A stretch of DNA of 10,693 bases, taken from NCBI GenBank assembly GCA_034696485.1, contig JAQIWT010001464.1, positions 1 to 10,693 on the forward strand, read 5' to 3'. The position numbers and the translations under genes are program-made. The notes below the pieces were generated by a model that ran no database searches, was not told the origin of the DNA, and saw only the letters and a program-made list of their open reading frames with translations. The stretch's first letter is position 1. Each line of letters begins with the position of its first letter. Shown one piece after another: positions 1-8,594 of this stretch. The DNA comes from Isohypsibius dastychi (Eukaryota > Tardigrada > Eutardigrada > Parachela > Isohypsibiidae).

Positions 1-69
1 CCCCTTAGGGGTGAGGGAACAAAAAGTCTGTATATCTTGCACAAAATTCTTATGTTGGAGCAGTCACTA

Positions 70-279
70 CCAGGAGAATTCAAAATTCGAACAGTGCTGT
101 TTACAGCTTCTTGATTCGAACAGTGCGATTTCTCAGTCGGTATCCTAGATCACCCCACTTTAATATTTTTGTATCATGCAGTTTTTTTTGTCTTTTCAAT
201 GAGCTATCAATCAACTGGATGGCACCTTCCCTTGAAGCTCTGCGAATTCCCAAAAACAGCAGTAAAACTCGGTTTCCTC
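70..279 (+). repeat. Left arm of the foldback element
   Basis: This is the inverted partner of 476-686. The best-matched blocks are the outer 30 bases, the stretch from TTTCTCAGTCGGTATCC to the T-run, and the block around CTTCCCTTGAAGCTCTGCG. The match fades beyond about position 279. Confidence 0.8.
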
Positions 280-475
280 TAAAGCAAATCCAACCAACTT
301 TAGTCGACGACGCTTCCGAAGGCTTTTTCTTCACGACCGGAGTCGTCTTCAATATCCTTGACTTCCCACCTCCCCATCCTGGTCAAATCAGATCGAAGAA
401 GAGAAGTTTTCAGCAAGGAAACGCTGCAAGCGACAGAGCGGGTACCATAATAGTGTTATGGTTGGAACTGCCATA

Positions 476-686
476 GGGGGAATCGAGCTTAACTGTTGTT
501 TTTTGGGAATTCGCAGAGCTTCAAGGGAAGGTGCCATCCAGTTGGTTCATAGCTCATTAAAAAGACAAAAAAAACTGCATGGTACAAAATTATTAAAAAG
601 GGGTGATCTGGGATACCGACTGAGAAATTGCACTGTTAGAAATAAGAAGCTGTAAACAGCAGTGTTCGAATTTTGAATTCTCCTGG
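476..686 (-). repeat. Right arm of the foldback element
   Basis: This is the inverted partner of 70-279. Its outer end GAATTCTCCTGG is followed by TA, mirroring the left border. Confidence 0.8.
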
Positions 687-2956
687 TAGGATGGTTTGCA
701 ACGGATTCGCTTAATCTCGAAGCATGATATGCTGAGTTAGCTTTTGCACTTGATTGTTCGATTGTTAGCCATGAATGATCTAAGATCATGATGAGGCTTC
801 TTTCAAGCTGAAACCATCCCAGCAGGAAAAATCGACGTCTTACCATTGCGGTCCGTTTTATTGGTTACCAGGGTCGGTCCCACTATGGTCAGAGTAACCG
901 CTATGGCAAACAGATGTCTAACTGACCTTTACCTTATTGGTAGTTGGAAACACCGCAAGAAGCGACAACTCGCCCGTGTGTCGTCGAGGCCGTGTATTGT
1001 ATACCGACACTTCGCCCTCGACGACCAATCGTCAGCAGATGATTCGCCACACAACAAATCGTCTTCACCGGCAAATTGTCAGGCGACAACTGCACAGCAG
1101 ATAATCGTCAGAAGGCCAGAAATTGCGGGCATGACGGATCAGGATCCATGGCCTCTGAGTAGGAAATAAATAATGCCGATAATACGGATCTTCGATACGG
1201 AACTTCCGTGTTTCCAAACCGGACGGTTCGACTCACGAGTTCGAACCGGCGCAGTGAGAGTTTGTGTACTTGACGAGATGACATTAAGGTCCACTTGTCG
1301 CCACGGGCTTGCTAACGCAAGACAGATTGTCGCCTGTCCAGGTGTAGCACGGCGAGTTGACGCCTGGCGGGTTTGGTTGAAGGGCGATTTGTAAGACAAT
1401 CTACCATGATATGGTTTAACTTACCGTGGGGAAACCAGTCCTTTTATGTAACAATGTTTTATGGACCAATTCCAAGTATTCTGCATGACAAATCGGAAAG
1501 CAACGAGACCAACTTTAAGAGATATGAGAGAACGTTTTTCGAGGGCACTGCTGAAGAGCCATTTTATCTGTGATATCACAGAGCTAGATTCATTCCGCGT
1601 TCATGACGGCGAGAAGCCATCCGGAACGCCAGTTACGCTGTTGCCAAAAACTGGCCATGTGGTCAAAATTGCTACGATGTCCCACCCGGTCTCTCAGTTG
1701 TCTGTATTATGGTCATCATTTACGGTGCCTCGTCGTGCCCTCGATGTGCATTTCGGTCATAGCAATTCCACCTCCCTCCCGGTCTTAAAACCGTAATTGT
1801 TTCCCGTTGGCAGGTCGAAAACTATCATTCACCACGCATCCCATCGGCAGGACCTAAGCCAAGCCGAGGTTTTGGTGGAGATGGTAAACTGAAACTCAAG
1901 CTTTGATCCAAAAATACTTGTAAAGCTTTGAATCACGATTCACTGACATCGGTCAGTGAAAAATTTTCTGAATAGATCAGTGGATCTTCATTGTTTTGAT
2001 CTTTCTGACCTGCGTCCAATCAGAATTGGGAAACGAACGACTCACAAACTCAACCTTGCCAGCGGTGTTTGACTTGGAATCATCGTCCCGATCATTTCCT
2101 GGCAGAACTTCAGACCAGATTTTCCAGAACATGCGAACTTTCATTAATGTCACAACTTGATTGATACATTCTTGAAACAGAGGACAAAATGTTGTAATAC
2201 GGATACATGGATATGTACGCTTTGCTTGTTCCTGAAGCTCCTTCTTTTGTAATGCCTGGTTTTGGTGGTTGCTGGTAGAAATGTCAAATTACATCAATTT
2301 TATAGGACAAAAATCAAGTGGAAACCGAGATCAAATTCCAGGCAGGAGGATATGCTATTTGAACTGTTCGAACCGATTCGCGTAGTAATACTCGGAACTT
2401 TTTTTATACCAAGTATTTTTACGGATCAAGATTTGATCTGATCATCTGAGAAGGAAGCAACTGTCACTGCAAGATCTTTAAGCGGAAGTAAATAAACACA
2501 CAATACTCGGACATTCTCGACAACTGAAACATTCACTGCTTCTTGGTTGAGTTCCAGTAAAAACCTGCAAGATTGCCACCATAAATTTACCATTGGGGTG
2601 CGGGTGGCAAGATTGCCACAAATTTTCCTCATCGATTTCACCAGCTCATGTTTCCCACCTCAAAATGCTCAGGAATGCTCACAGAAACTCTGTTTTACGT
2701 CAAAACCGTCCATTAAAATTACTGGCCAAGTGCAACATGTTGCCCTACAATATTTCAAGCGGGAAACATGAACTTGTCTTGTGAATTGGTGAGGAAAATT
2801 AGTGGCGATTTAGCCGCCAGCACCCCTTTGTTACGTCTATAGGGGCGCAGTTTTGCATGTCTTTTTGGTAGTCATCTTGTTCAGGCTCATCATTCGGCAC
2901 TTGGGAGTTTAGTCTAAAGACCCAACTTTGGGATTGAAGAGAGAAATTTTTTCGTT
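687..2956. other. Long stretch with no supportable gene
   Basis: Only short open frames occur here, the longest about 110 codons (1461-1796, plus strand). None has a recognisable domain, and none can be joined into a convincing spliced model. The part from 2300 to 2956 is presumably the 3' flank of the minus-strand F-box gene, but no canonical AATAAA is seen there on that strand. A perfect 13-bp direct repeat (GCAAGATTGCCAC) lies at 2567-2579 and 2607-2619. Repeat-derived sequence is likely but cannot be assigned to a family by eye. Confidence 0.5.
1939..1960. repeat. Perfect 9-bp hairpin with 4-base loop
   Basis: TTCACTGAC and GTCAGTGAA flank the loop ATCG. It lies in the gene-poor left part with no gene close by, so no function can be assigned. 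Confidence 0.6.
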
Positions 2957-5900
2957 TCAGAACCACCGTGTCTTGAATTCAGGTGAATATCTTCCATCGG
3001 CGCCGCTCATTCGAGTGACGAGCTCCTCCTCCAACAGAACAAAACCGGGATTTGTCGCCTTGTCGCGATTCAGTATCCTGAGGCGCTTCATCAGCCTGTA
3101 AAAGAAGCTTGTTTTCAAAAACTTTCAAGGATATGGTAGGGTATTGCTAGCCAGGAGCATTGAGGAATTTGTGCACACCCGCTGGCTATCGTACCGTACG
3201 AAGAAATGTGGTGAGTACGAGCGAAAAAGAGCCTGATTGCTTTGCATCAGACGGGACTTGAAAGCCGCCTTTTCAGGATTCAGTTGTACGCTACCCAGTT
3301 TTTCGGTTTTCTGACTTTTGCCAGACTCGGTTCTTCGTTTACTGTCCACAATCGGTCTACCTCTGTTGATCAAAGAATTTTTTAAACAATGTGGTCAAAA
3401 CGCTAAGCAGATCAAACACGATTTCAAAATACCACGCGTTATACTACTGTACTATCTCGATGTCTTTGGCCACTTTTTGGACCGTGGTGGTAACTTACCC
3501 CCGGCCATCATACCTTACCGATTCAGGGTACCACCATACGGTGGCCTGTTGCCCCAGTGGTAAATTTTAACCACGGTCTAAAAAGTGGCCAAAGACATCG
3601 AGATAGTACAGTCTATATAAGAAATATATCAATGCATTTATGGATTCTTGCCAGCAACTGCGTGAGCTGCTTTTTACTACAACCTGAACTGATAGCAGAA
3701 GGCTCCATTTCGGTGATTCCGCTTCCGCCGAGATCTCAGCGAGATCTCCTTACTGGGTTCAACTGCTACTCGGGCCTGTTCAGTGTCTCACTTACTGGCC
3801 TGGTCGTCACTCACTAATTGGTGAGGTGGATGATAAGGGTAACATAGGTACGTTCAATCGCGAGAACGGAGTGCTGTAATTAATTTTGTGAGCTTTATCC
3901 ATGAGTACGGGTGAATAGGGATGGGCAAGCTTCTTTTAGTGCGATGTCCTGACCATTATTTCTCTATGTCCCATCTTTTGTCGTGACCAGAAAAAAGTGG
4001 TCAGATTTTTCAAATCTCTTCAATAACAAGAGATCGAAGAGTACATGAGGGGTATGCCAGCCGCCAAAGCGTGGCGGGCATATCGAAATGTGTGCCTAAC
4101 ACGCTCATCCGGAGATATTTTGAATGAACGAATTACGATCAATGCAAATCTGTCACGGATTTGGTACGTATGTGTGTCAGAATCAAAAGAAACAGGTTCC
4201 TCCGCAGTTCGTTTGTTAGAGAAAAACCAGAAACTGTCGTGAAAATTTCCTGGATCGCGTAAGTTGTCGCCCTGTTCCAGTCGCTACAGTACCTTGGCCA
4301 CAATATGCCACCTGGCCTTAAGTTTCCGCCAACAATACACCACCGCATAACGAAAGTCGGGTCTTCCCGAAGAAACCACAACTATCACTCACCGTTTCAG
4401 CTTCGATATTGCCTTGGTCATCCCAAACACATTCTCCTCTCTTTGAGTAAAAGTAGGGGCTACCACGCCAGACTGGCTTGCGCCGGTTTTCATCATTGAA
4501 GAAGCAATCATGCGGATGACGTCCGGTATGCGCAAAGCATTCCCCTGAATTTGTGTAGTAGCTTGCTCAATCCAGAAATACTCAGTACGATTGTAATGGA
4601 GATGGATACGCGTAACCCAGCAGAGCCAACGCCTTATATCCACGTAGCTTCTGATAATGTCCAGTCTACGTTTTGGAGGCTGATCATCTCGCCGATTCTG
4701 TCTACAGGGCAATCCGAGGTCCAGTATTAAATTACCACGTGCATGGAAAATGTTTGAATGCAGAGCTACGTTCTCGAGAATCAGATGTTGCACCTCAATC
4801 CAGTTTGGATGACGAAAAAGAGTTCCGAATAGATCGCCATCGTTAAAGGTAGTTGAACTGAGAGTGACCATATTTCCGTCCTGATCCAGGATACGATCCA
4901 CTGAACGAATGCAGGTAACTTGTCTCACGGACTTGGTCAACAACTTATCCACAACCAGCTGTTCGTATTCCACGCTAGCGATGGTGCACGTATAATCGGC
5001 AGTTGTAACGACCCTGTTGCTGATCGGGACGAGTAGAACGATTTTTTCGGTAAATGGGTACTGACGTAGTAAAGTGCGCCATCTTCGTGATGCCCTAAAA
5101 TTTCGAACGTTGAGCTTATATTGAATTCTGAGAAACAAGTTTTGAACGAGCTCAATTTTTCAAGATTTTCTAACTTCTGTAGCGGTTTATCTGACTCGCT
5201 GTGGCTAAGAGGTAACAAAATCGACTCAAGGTTCAAAATCAGTGCAAAAGTCGATCACCAGATTTTTCGCACGCCGCCCTATTCCGGCATCGAGTGGGGG
5301 CGAGAAAAGGTTTTGTTATGTTTGCGTTATCAAAACTAACCGAATTTCGTGAGGGCGTCGAGCGTCGAGCGCACGGTTTTCAACACAGCGCAGCTGAGTG
5401 TGATCAGTTCACCGCTGTGTGGGCTGACAACCAAATTTCATTTCAATTGGGAATTTACTGGCCCCGCTTGCGTTCCTGTGATATTTCATTGGCGTCTCTC
5501 CTGCCATATCACGGAGAGGATGAACGGGTAACGGAGTGAGAGTCTAGAAGTAATGTACCGCTTGGGCTTGAAATATATACTCGGACATGGCATCCCAGAT
5601 GCCCAGGACATGAGAAACACTTGTCTTTTTCAGTCACAGCATTCGGTTGGCTATAACCACGATAGAGCCCTTAATTTTAAACAGACGAGCGGTGGTCAGT
5701 TAGCTATAAATAGAATACGCTCACCCGGACGGTGGACACGGGTGTTTTCCAGACACGGGTGTTCTCCCCCGTTCTCGCCCTCACTCTCACTCTCGGCTGA
5801 CTCTCTTTCTCTGCTCTTTTTTGCATCAGAAAGATGACCCGTGGTGAATGAAATTCTAGAAACGAGGTAAAGAACGGGAGGGTGAGCCACACATCAGACA

Positions 5901-6269
5901 GAGCCTCTACGCCTGTTAAGGCATTCAGAAAAACTCAACTCCACTCACAGAACCCCTGCCAGAAGAATTCCACAACAATTGTTAGAAATTCAGTTAACGC
6001 AAATGTGGTTCCCTGTCTGCACGGGGACGAGGGAAGGTTAGTACGGTACTCGGTAAGCTACCTCAACCGGTCAATGCTCGGAATTCCGATTCAGTTTTCA
6101 GTTGAAAACCTTCAGAATACCTCTCAGCTGAAAGCGTTTTAACAGAGAAAGAGAGCACTTACCGCTGCAAAATCTGCAATGTGACTGAGTCGATTCTGCG
6201 CAAAATGGCGACAAGCATTTCATCTGGGAGATCATCCAGTCCTGTATCAAAAATGGCCGTGCTCTCCAT
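2957..6269 (-). CDS. F-box domain protein (four exons)
   Basis: Predicted exons on the minus strand are 6269-6163, 5094-4393, 3362-3195 and 3095-2957, giving 371 residues. The first AUG has an in-frame stop 30 bases upstream and G at +4. Residues about 11-48 form an F-box: LPDEMLVAILRRI in exon 1, then ASRRWRTLL at the start of exon 2, with the conserved Trp 27 residues after the Leu of LPDE. In known F-box proteins this domain binds SKP1 and presents substrates to a cullin-RING ubiquitin ligase. All three introns are phase 2. Donors are GTAAGT, GTGAGT and a weaker GTACGA; acceptors are TTTTAG, CAACAG and TTTTACAG. Exon 2 adds about 233 residues without clear WD40, Kelch or regular LRR repeats. 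Exon 3 is basic and Ser-rich, and exon 4 ends in KTRWF. Exons 1-2 are the surest part; the exon 3 donor is the weakest. If intron 2 is retained, translation stops at once at TGA 4391-4389, giving 270 residues. The substrate is unknown. Confidence 0.68.
3446..3612. mobile_element. 167-bp MITE-like inverted-repeat element in F-box intron 2
   Basis: The first and last 43 bases (3446-3488 and 3570-3612) are inverted repeats with a single mismatch, starting ACTGTACTATCTCG. The centre, about 80 bp, holds a smaller hairpin (CCACC...GGTGG at about 3531-3544). The whole unit would fold into one long stem. TA dinucleotides lie two bases outside the left arm and one base outside the right, so a Tc1/mariner-like origin is possible but the target duplication is not clean. 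There is no coding capacity. The near-identity of the arms suggests a recent insertion or strong constraint. Confidence 0.8.
5735..5768. repeat. Two tandem 17-bp copies
   Basis: GACACGGGTGTTTTCCA is followed directly by GACACGGGTGTTCTCCC, a head-to-tail duplication with two differences. It lies in intron 1 of the F-box gene, just before the pyrimidine-rich tract. Confidence 0.75.
5760..5823. repeat. Pyrimidine-rich tract
   Basis: A run almost purely of C and T on the plus strand, including CTCACTCTCACTCTC and CTCTCTTTCTCTGCTC. It is in intron 1 of the F-box gene, where the transcribed strand would be purine-rich, so it is not a polypyrimidine tract for that gene's acceptor. Confidence 0.7.
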
Positions 6270-6553
6270 GACGATACACCTTTTTCCAGAAGATGTTCAT
6301 GAACGATTCCAATTTGAAACAGCGTCTGTGCTCCAGTTCGAAATGATGGGCATGCAGACGCACGGCCCACATTGAAATTTAGACCAGCTTCTATTTTTAG
6401 TCAAGCGCGATGCCAACCCCTTTTCTGACCAGCTGAAACTTTTTTTAGAAATTTGACCGATGCTCACTCTGCAGACTTTTCAGACGAGGAAGCAGCATAC
6501 AGATCTTAAGGAAATTCATGATAACCAGCACACAACTCGCCCGGATTCCTTCA
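6270..6553. other. Gap between two minus-strand genes; presumed F-box gene promoter and 5' UTR
   Basis: The gap lies between the F-box start codon and the poly(A) signal of the gene upstream. It must hold the F-box 5' UTR and promoter. No TATA box or other core element stands out. The open frame continuing past 6269 on this strand is in a different frame from the F-box and is probably 5' UTR sequence. Confidence 0.35.
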
Positions 6554-6559
6554 TTTATT
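6554..6559 (-). terminator. Poly(A) signal AATAAA for the minus-strand gene ending at 6745
   Basis: The canonical hexamer, read on the minus strand, lies 185 bases past the stop codon at 6747-6745. This is a normal 3' UTR length and supports 6745-6954 as a true terminal exon. Confidence 0.5.
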
Positions 6560-6744
6560 CTCATAATTTTCGTATTTTAGCCACCAAGAATCTAAAGCAG
6601 GTAGTCTATTGCACTGATGCTTTAAATATCAAAAATAAAATTCGAAAGGAGATTGCACCCAAATGGTAAAAAAACAACAATCAAATAAGCAACAAGATCT
6701 GAATAAATCTTCATTCGTCCGTTTCCGGTTCAAGCTGCCTGAAT

Positions 6745-6954
6745 TCAATCAGAGAACATATGAGCCTCTTGGGGCGATTTCGGTAGCTGCTCAGATAAAA
6801 GCTCTTCGTCGTCAGACACGACAAATTCAGGGCCATTGCTTCGTTCAAGAATCGATGATTTGGCATCCTCATTTGGTAACGAAAAGGTGAAGAATGCGGA
6901 ACATCTGGCCATAAGTCCAGACAACACAAATCCAGCTTCTTTGTTGAAATGACC
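6745..6954 (-). CDS. Terminal coding exon of an unidentified protein (partial)
   Basis: The exon follows a good acceptor (TTCTTTTTCAG) and stays open for 69 residues to a TGA at 6747-6745, with a poly(A) signal further on. It begins GHFNKEAGFVLSGLMARC and ends in an acidic tail, VVSDDEELLSEQLPKSPQEA followed by HMFSD. Acidic, Ser- and Pro-containing tails of this kind are common at cytoplasmic C-termini and differ from out-of-frame noise. A second frame is also open across this stretch and ends at 6711, but it is rich in Cys, Arg and Leu and looks less natural. I do not recognise the protein. The intron before the exon is phase 0 in this frame. Confidence 0.45.
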   Translation of the reverse strand, partial: GHFNKEAGFVLSGLMARCSAFFTFSLPNEDAKSSILERSNGPEFVVSDDEELLSEQLPKSPQEAHMFSD

Positions 6955-7204
6955 CTGAAAAAGAACACAATCCAAATTGTCCGCAAATCGGTAGAAGAGC
7001 GGCTCAGTCCGAGACTGAACAGAACGAAATCGCAGTTTTTAATGGAATATCTAAGCAGCCCTAGAAACTGACACTGAATCATTAAGAGAAATTTTTCACT
7101 CCATTCTTAATTGCTGAGCTTTTTTCAAATGCTGAGATATTTAAGTCCAGAAATTTGACGATCGGGAAAGCAGTCCAGAAACACAGGTTTTGCGGAAGAC
7201 TCAC

Positions 7205-7243
7205 GTCATTAAGAAAACATCGCTTTCCACATGAATTAAACAT
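7205..7243 (-). CDS. Possible first coding exon joined to the 6954-6745 exon
   Basis: ATG at 7243-7241 opens 13 codons (MFNSCGKRCFLND) ending at the consensus donor GTGAGT (7204-7199). The phase is 0, which fits the terminal exon; together they would encode 82 residues. The start codon lies only 18 bases from the tail of the SINE, and the frame closes at TAA inside the SINE. It is either a very short gene whose 5' end abuts the SINE, an exon cut by the insertion, or a chance match. Confidence 0.25.
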
Positions 7244-7540
7244 GATCCGAGCAGGGCGCCAAGTAAGTAAGTAAGTTTATTCGTCTTCCCCTTGGTTTAG
7301 AGGACAGAGGCGATATACCCGCCACGGTATCCAACAATCAAATCAAACAGTAGCTACAAGAGAGAGCAGAGAGAGCAGCAGAAAGGCTATCAGAGTCAAA
7401 CAGAGTGCGATGGCCAGAAGGGCAACAAGTTACCACAAACGTCAACTAACCAAAGCAAGAGGTACAACCTAATCCGCAACGCTCGACCTCAACGCTCGCA
7501 TCTCCTTCGCTTTCATCGACAAAATATTCTTCCAAGCCCG

Positions 7541-7551
7541 GGAATCGAACC
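7541..7551 (-). promoter_or_regulatory. SINE B box (RNA polymerase III internal promoter)
   Basis: GGTTCGATTCC on the minus strand is a perfect match to the B-box consensus GGTTCGANNCC. Confidence 0.85.
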
Positions 7552-7603
7552 CAGGCCGCCTGCAACCAAGCTTGGCCAGACTCGGCGGTGTCCGACGCTC
7601 GTA

Positions 7604-7614
7604 CCATCTGGCCA
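7604..7614 (-). promoter_or_regulatory. SINE A box (RNA polymerase III internal promoter)
   Basis: TGGCCAGATGG on the minus strand is close to the A-box consensus TRGYNNARNNGG but has G where A is expected at position 7. It lies 52 bases before the B box. Confidence 0.6.
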
Positions 7615-7625
7615 CGAGCGCTGCC

Positions 7626-7984
7626 TCAGTACGTAATCGGACTGCACCAAATATGCCAAAGCTGTTGGATATCACAGGTGCCGGAACAACACGGGAAAAC
7701 ATCTCGAACAAAGTGACGGATCAAGATCCCATGCCCACGCGACCAAGTAGCAACAGTGCAGTTCGAATAACTTCGACTGTGCTGTTCTTCTCTAAAAAAC
7801 TCAAAATCAACAATAATGTCTTCGTATTTATTTTTGAGACCGCAAAAGTGTTTTGAGAATGTTGAAATACACCCGATGCCTAGACATCTATTCGTTCACA
7901 GACAAGTTATTTCGGTTTTTTGTGTACGCAGCAACCCGAGCGGAAGGGAAACACAGGACCCAACATTGGTCATGGCACTAGTCA
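7626..7984. other. No gene seen between the two SINE-like elements
   Basis: Open frames here are short and partly overlap the SINE. The segment TGACGGATCAAGATCC (7713-7728) nearly matches TGACGGATCAGGATCC at 1132-1147, which hints that part of this stretch is itself repeat-derived. Confidence 0.4.
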
Positions 7985-8193
7985 TTAAATCCCTTCGTAC
8001 TAGTCTAGTGTCGTGAGTCGTGACGAATGCCCACAGGTTGAATGACATGGCGAAGACGGTGTGAGTGGACGCATCAATTTAGGAGTGAATGACAATGCCA
8101 GTGCAAAAGTCGAAAAACTCCGCGCACGGTGGGGCTCAAGCTTGCGACCACGCGCTCCCGAGGTAACGGGTGAACCTCTGCGCCACAACAACT
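7985..8193 (-). mobile_element. Decayed second tRNA-derived SINE-like element
   Basis: On the minus strand a perfect A box (TGGCGCAGAGG, 8185-8175) is followed 32 bases later by a degraded B box (AGCTTGAGCCC, 8142-8132, three mismatches). This spacing equals that of an ordinary short-arm tRNA. The body after the head differs from the SINE at 7261-7625, so it is a different family. The 3' border near the repeated ACTAGT motifs (7978-8009) is a guess. Confidence 0.5.
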
Positions 8194-8423
8194 TTGTTAA
8201 TCCTGGTGCTGAATACATTTTGTTAAGTAATTCACTGGAGAACTCCCGTAGACTTAATACTTAAGTTTTCCAGGAAATGACTTGACGGAGTGTATGTAGT
8301 TGCTGGTCAGTGCAGTTTGACTTTGAAGCTCTAGAAACAGCCAAGTCCTCTTGCTGCGTGATCGCTTTGAAAAGTTCTGTGAGTGGTTTAGTGTTATCCA
8401 TCCTGAGTATCTCACATTAAATG

Positions 8424-8460
8424 ATTATCTCAATCAGCTGAGGTGTTGAGCTGAGATAAT
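8424..8460. repeat. Interrupted inverted repeat
   Basis: ATTATCTCA (8424-8432) and TGAGATAAT (8452-8460) are perfect inverted copies. A second short pair, CAGCT and AGCTG, lies inside. It could form an imperfect hairpin; no function is assignable. Confidence 0.5.
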
Positions 8461-8594
8461 GCATGATTCAATATCAGCTGTTTTGCCGAATGTAGCTAAC
8501 TGGGTGAGTAGAACGTTTAAACAACTGTGATTCAAAATCGAACGTTTTTCCGGAAGCAACGCTTTGTTTATATCAATCAAAGGTAGTCAGAAGT

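Larger units (their letters stand above)
70..686. mobile_element. Foldback / non-autonomous DNA element with ~210-bp inverted arms and flanking TA
   Basis: Bases 70-279 and about 476-686 are inverted copies of one another, differing by scattered substitutions and small indels, around a unique centre of about 195 bp. The outer ends read CCAGGAGAATTC and GAATTCTCCTGG, each bordered directly by TA (68-69 and 687-688). A TA target duplication is typical of Tc1/mariner-type insertion; assignment to that superfamily is inference. Each arm keeps an open frame of about 55 codons reading toward the element's outer end (containing GIRRASREGAIQL), but this frame is simply duplicated with the arm and there is no recognisable transposase. 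The element therefore looks non-autonomous and moderately old. Confidence 0.75.
7261..7625 (-). mobile_element. tRNA-derived SINE with TAAG-type repeat tail
   Basis: Read on the minus strand, the element starts GGCAGCGCTCGTGGCCAGATGG, a tRNA-like head containing A- and B-box sequences. It runs for about 365 bp and ends GACGAATAAACTTACTTACTTACTT, a short tandem CTTA tail like those of many tRNA-SINEs mobilised by LINEs. The A-to-B gap of 52 bases is longer than in ordinary tRNAs and fits descent from a long-variable-arm tRNA (Leu or Ser type); the GTGGCC start resembles tRNA-Leu. The body has a GA/CT-rich section (about 7360-7390). It carries an AATAAA just before the tail. An open frame crosses the head but is incidental. 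The 5' border may lie a little beyond 7625. No target duplication was confirmed. Confidence 0.8.

Noticed and set aside
101-655. Two similar open frames, one in each arm of the foldback element
   Set aside because: They are the same sequence duplicated by the inverted repeat, with no start, domain or codon evidence for a protein.
1222-1250. GAGTTCGAACC as a third B box
   Set aside because: The word is nearly palindromic, and no A box lies at a proper distance on either strand.
1373-1796. Overlapping plus-strand open frames of 61-111 codons
   Set aside because: Three frames are open over much the same stretch, none with a domain, signal or splice sites. Chance or decayed repeat sequence is more likely.
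2426-2564. Alternative minus-strand terminal exon for the F-box gene (phase 2, 45 residues)
   Set aside because: The phase fits the exon 2 donor, but the acceptor has a poor pyrimidine tract and overlaps a short direct repeat. The pair 3362-3195 and 3095-2957 has better splice sites and a more protein-like product.
3059-3098. CTGATGA on the minus strand as the core of a hammerhead ribozyme, known from some fluke SINE-like repeats
   Set aside because: The required GAAA after stem II and the matching helices are missing, and the motif lies in the predicted exon 4 coding sequence.
4139-4381. Minus-strand open frame just after the F-box exon 2 donor
   Set aside because: It overlaps the intron, is not in the exon's phase without a poor acceptor, and has no recognisable sequence.
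5095-5127. Starting F-box exon 2 at the stronger-looking acceptor TTTCTCAG (exon from 5127)
   Set aside because: The phase also fits, but it inserts 11 residues into the F-box and pushes the conserved Trp too far from LPDE. The acceptor at 5095 restores normal spacing.
7530-7625. A functional tRNA gene at the SINE head
   Set aside because: The acceptor and anticodon stems do not pair properly and the element continues into a repeat body with a tandem tail.
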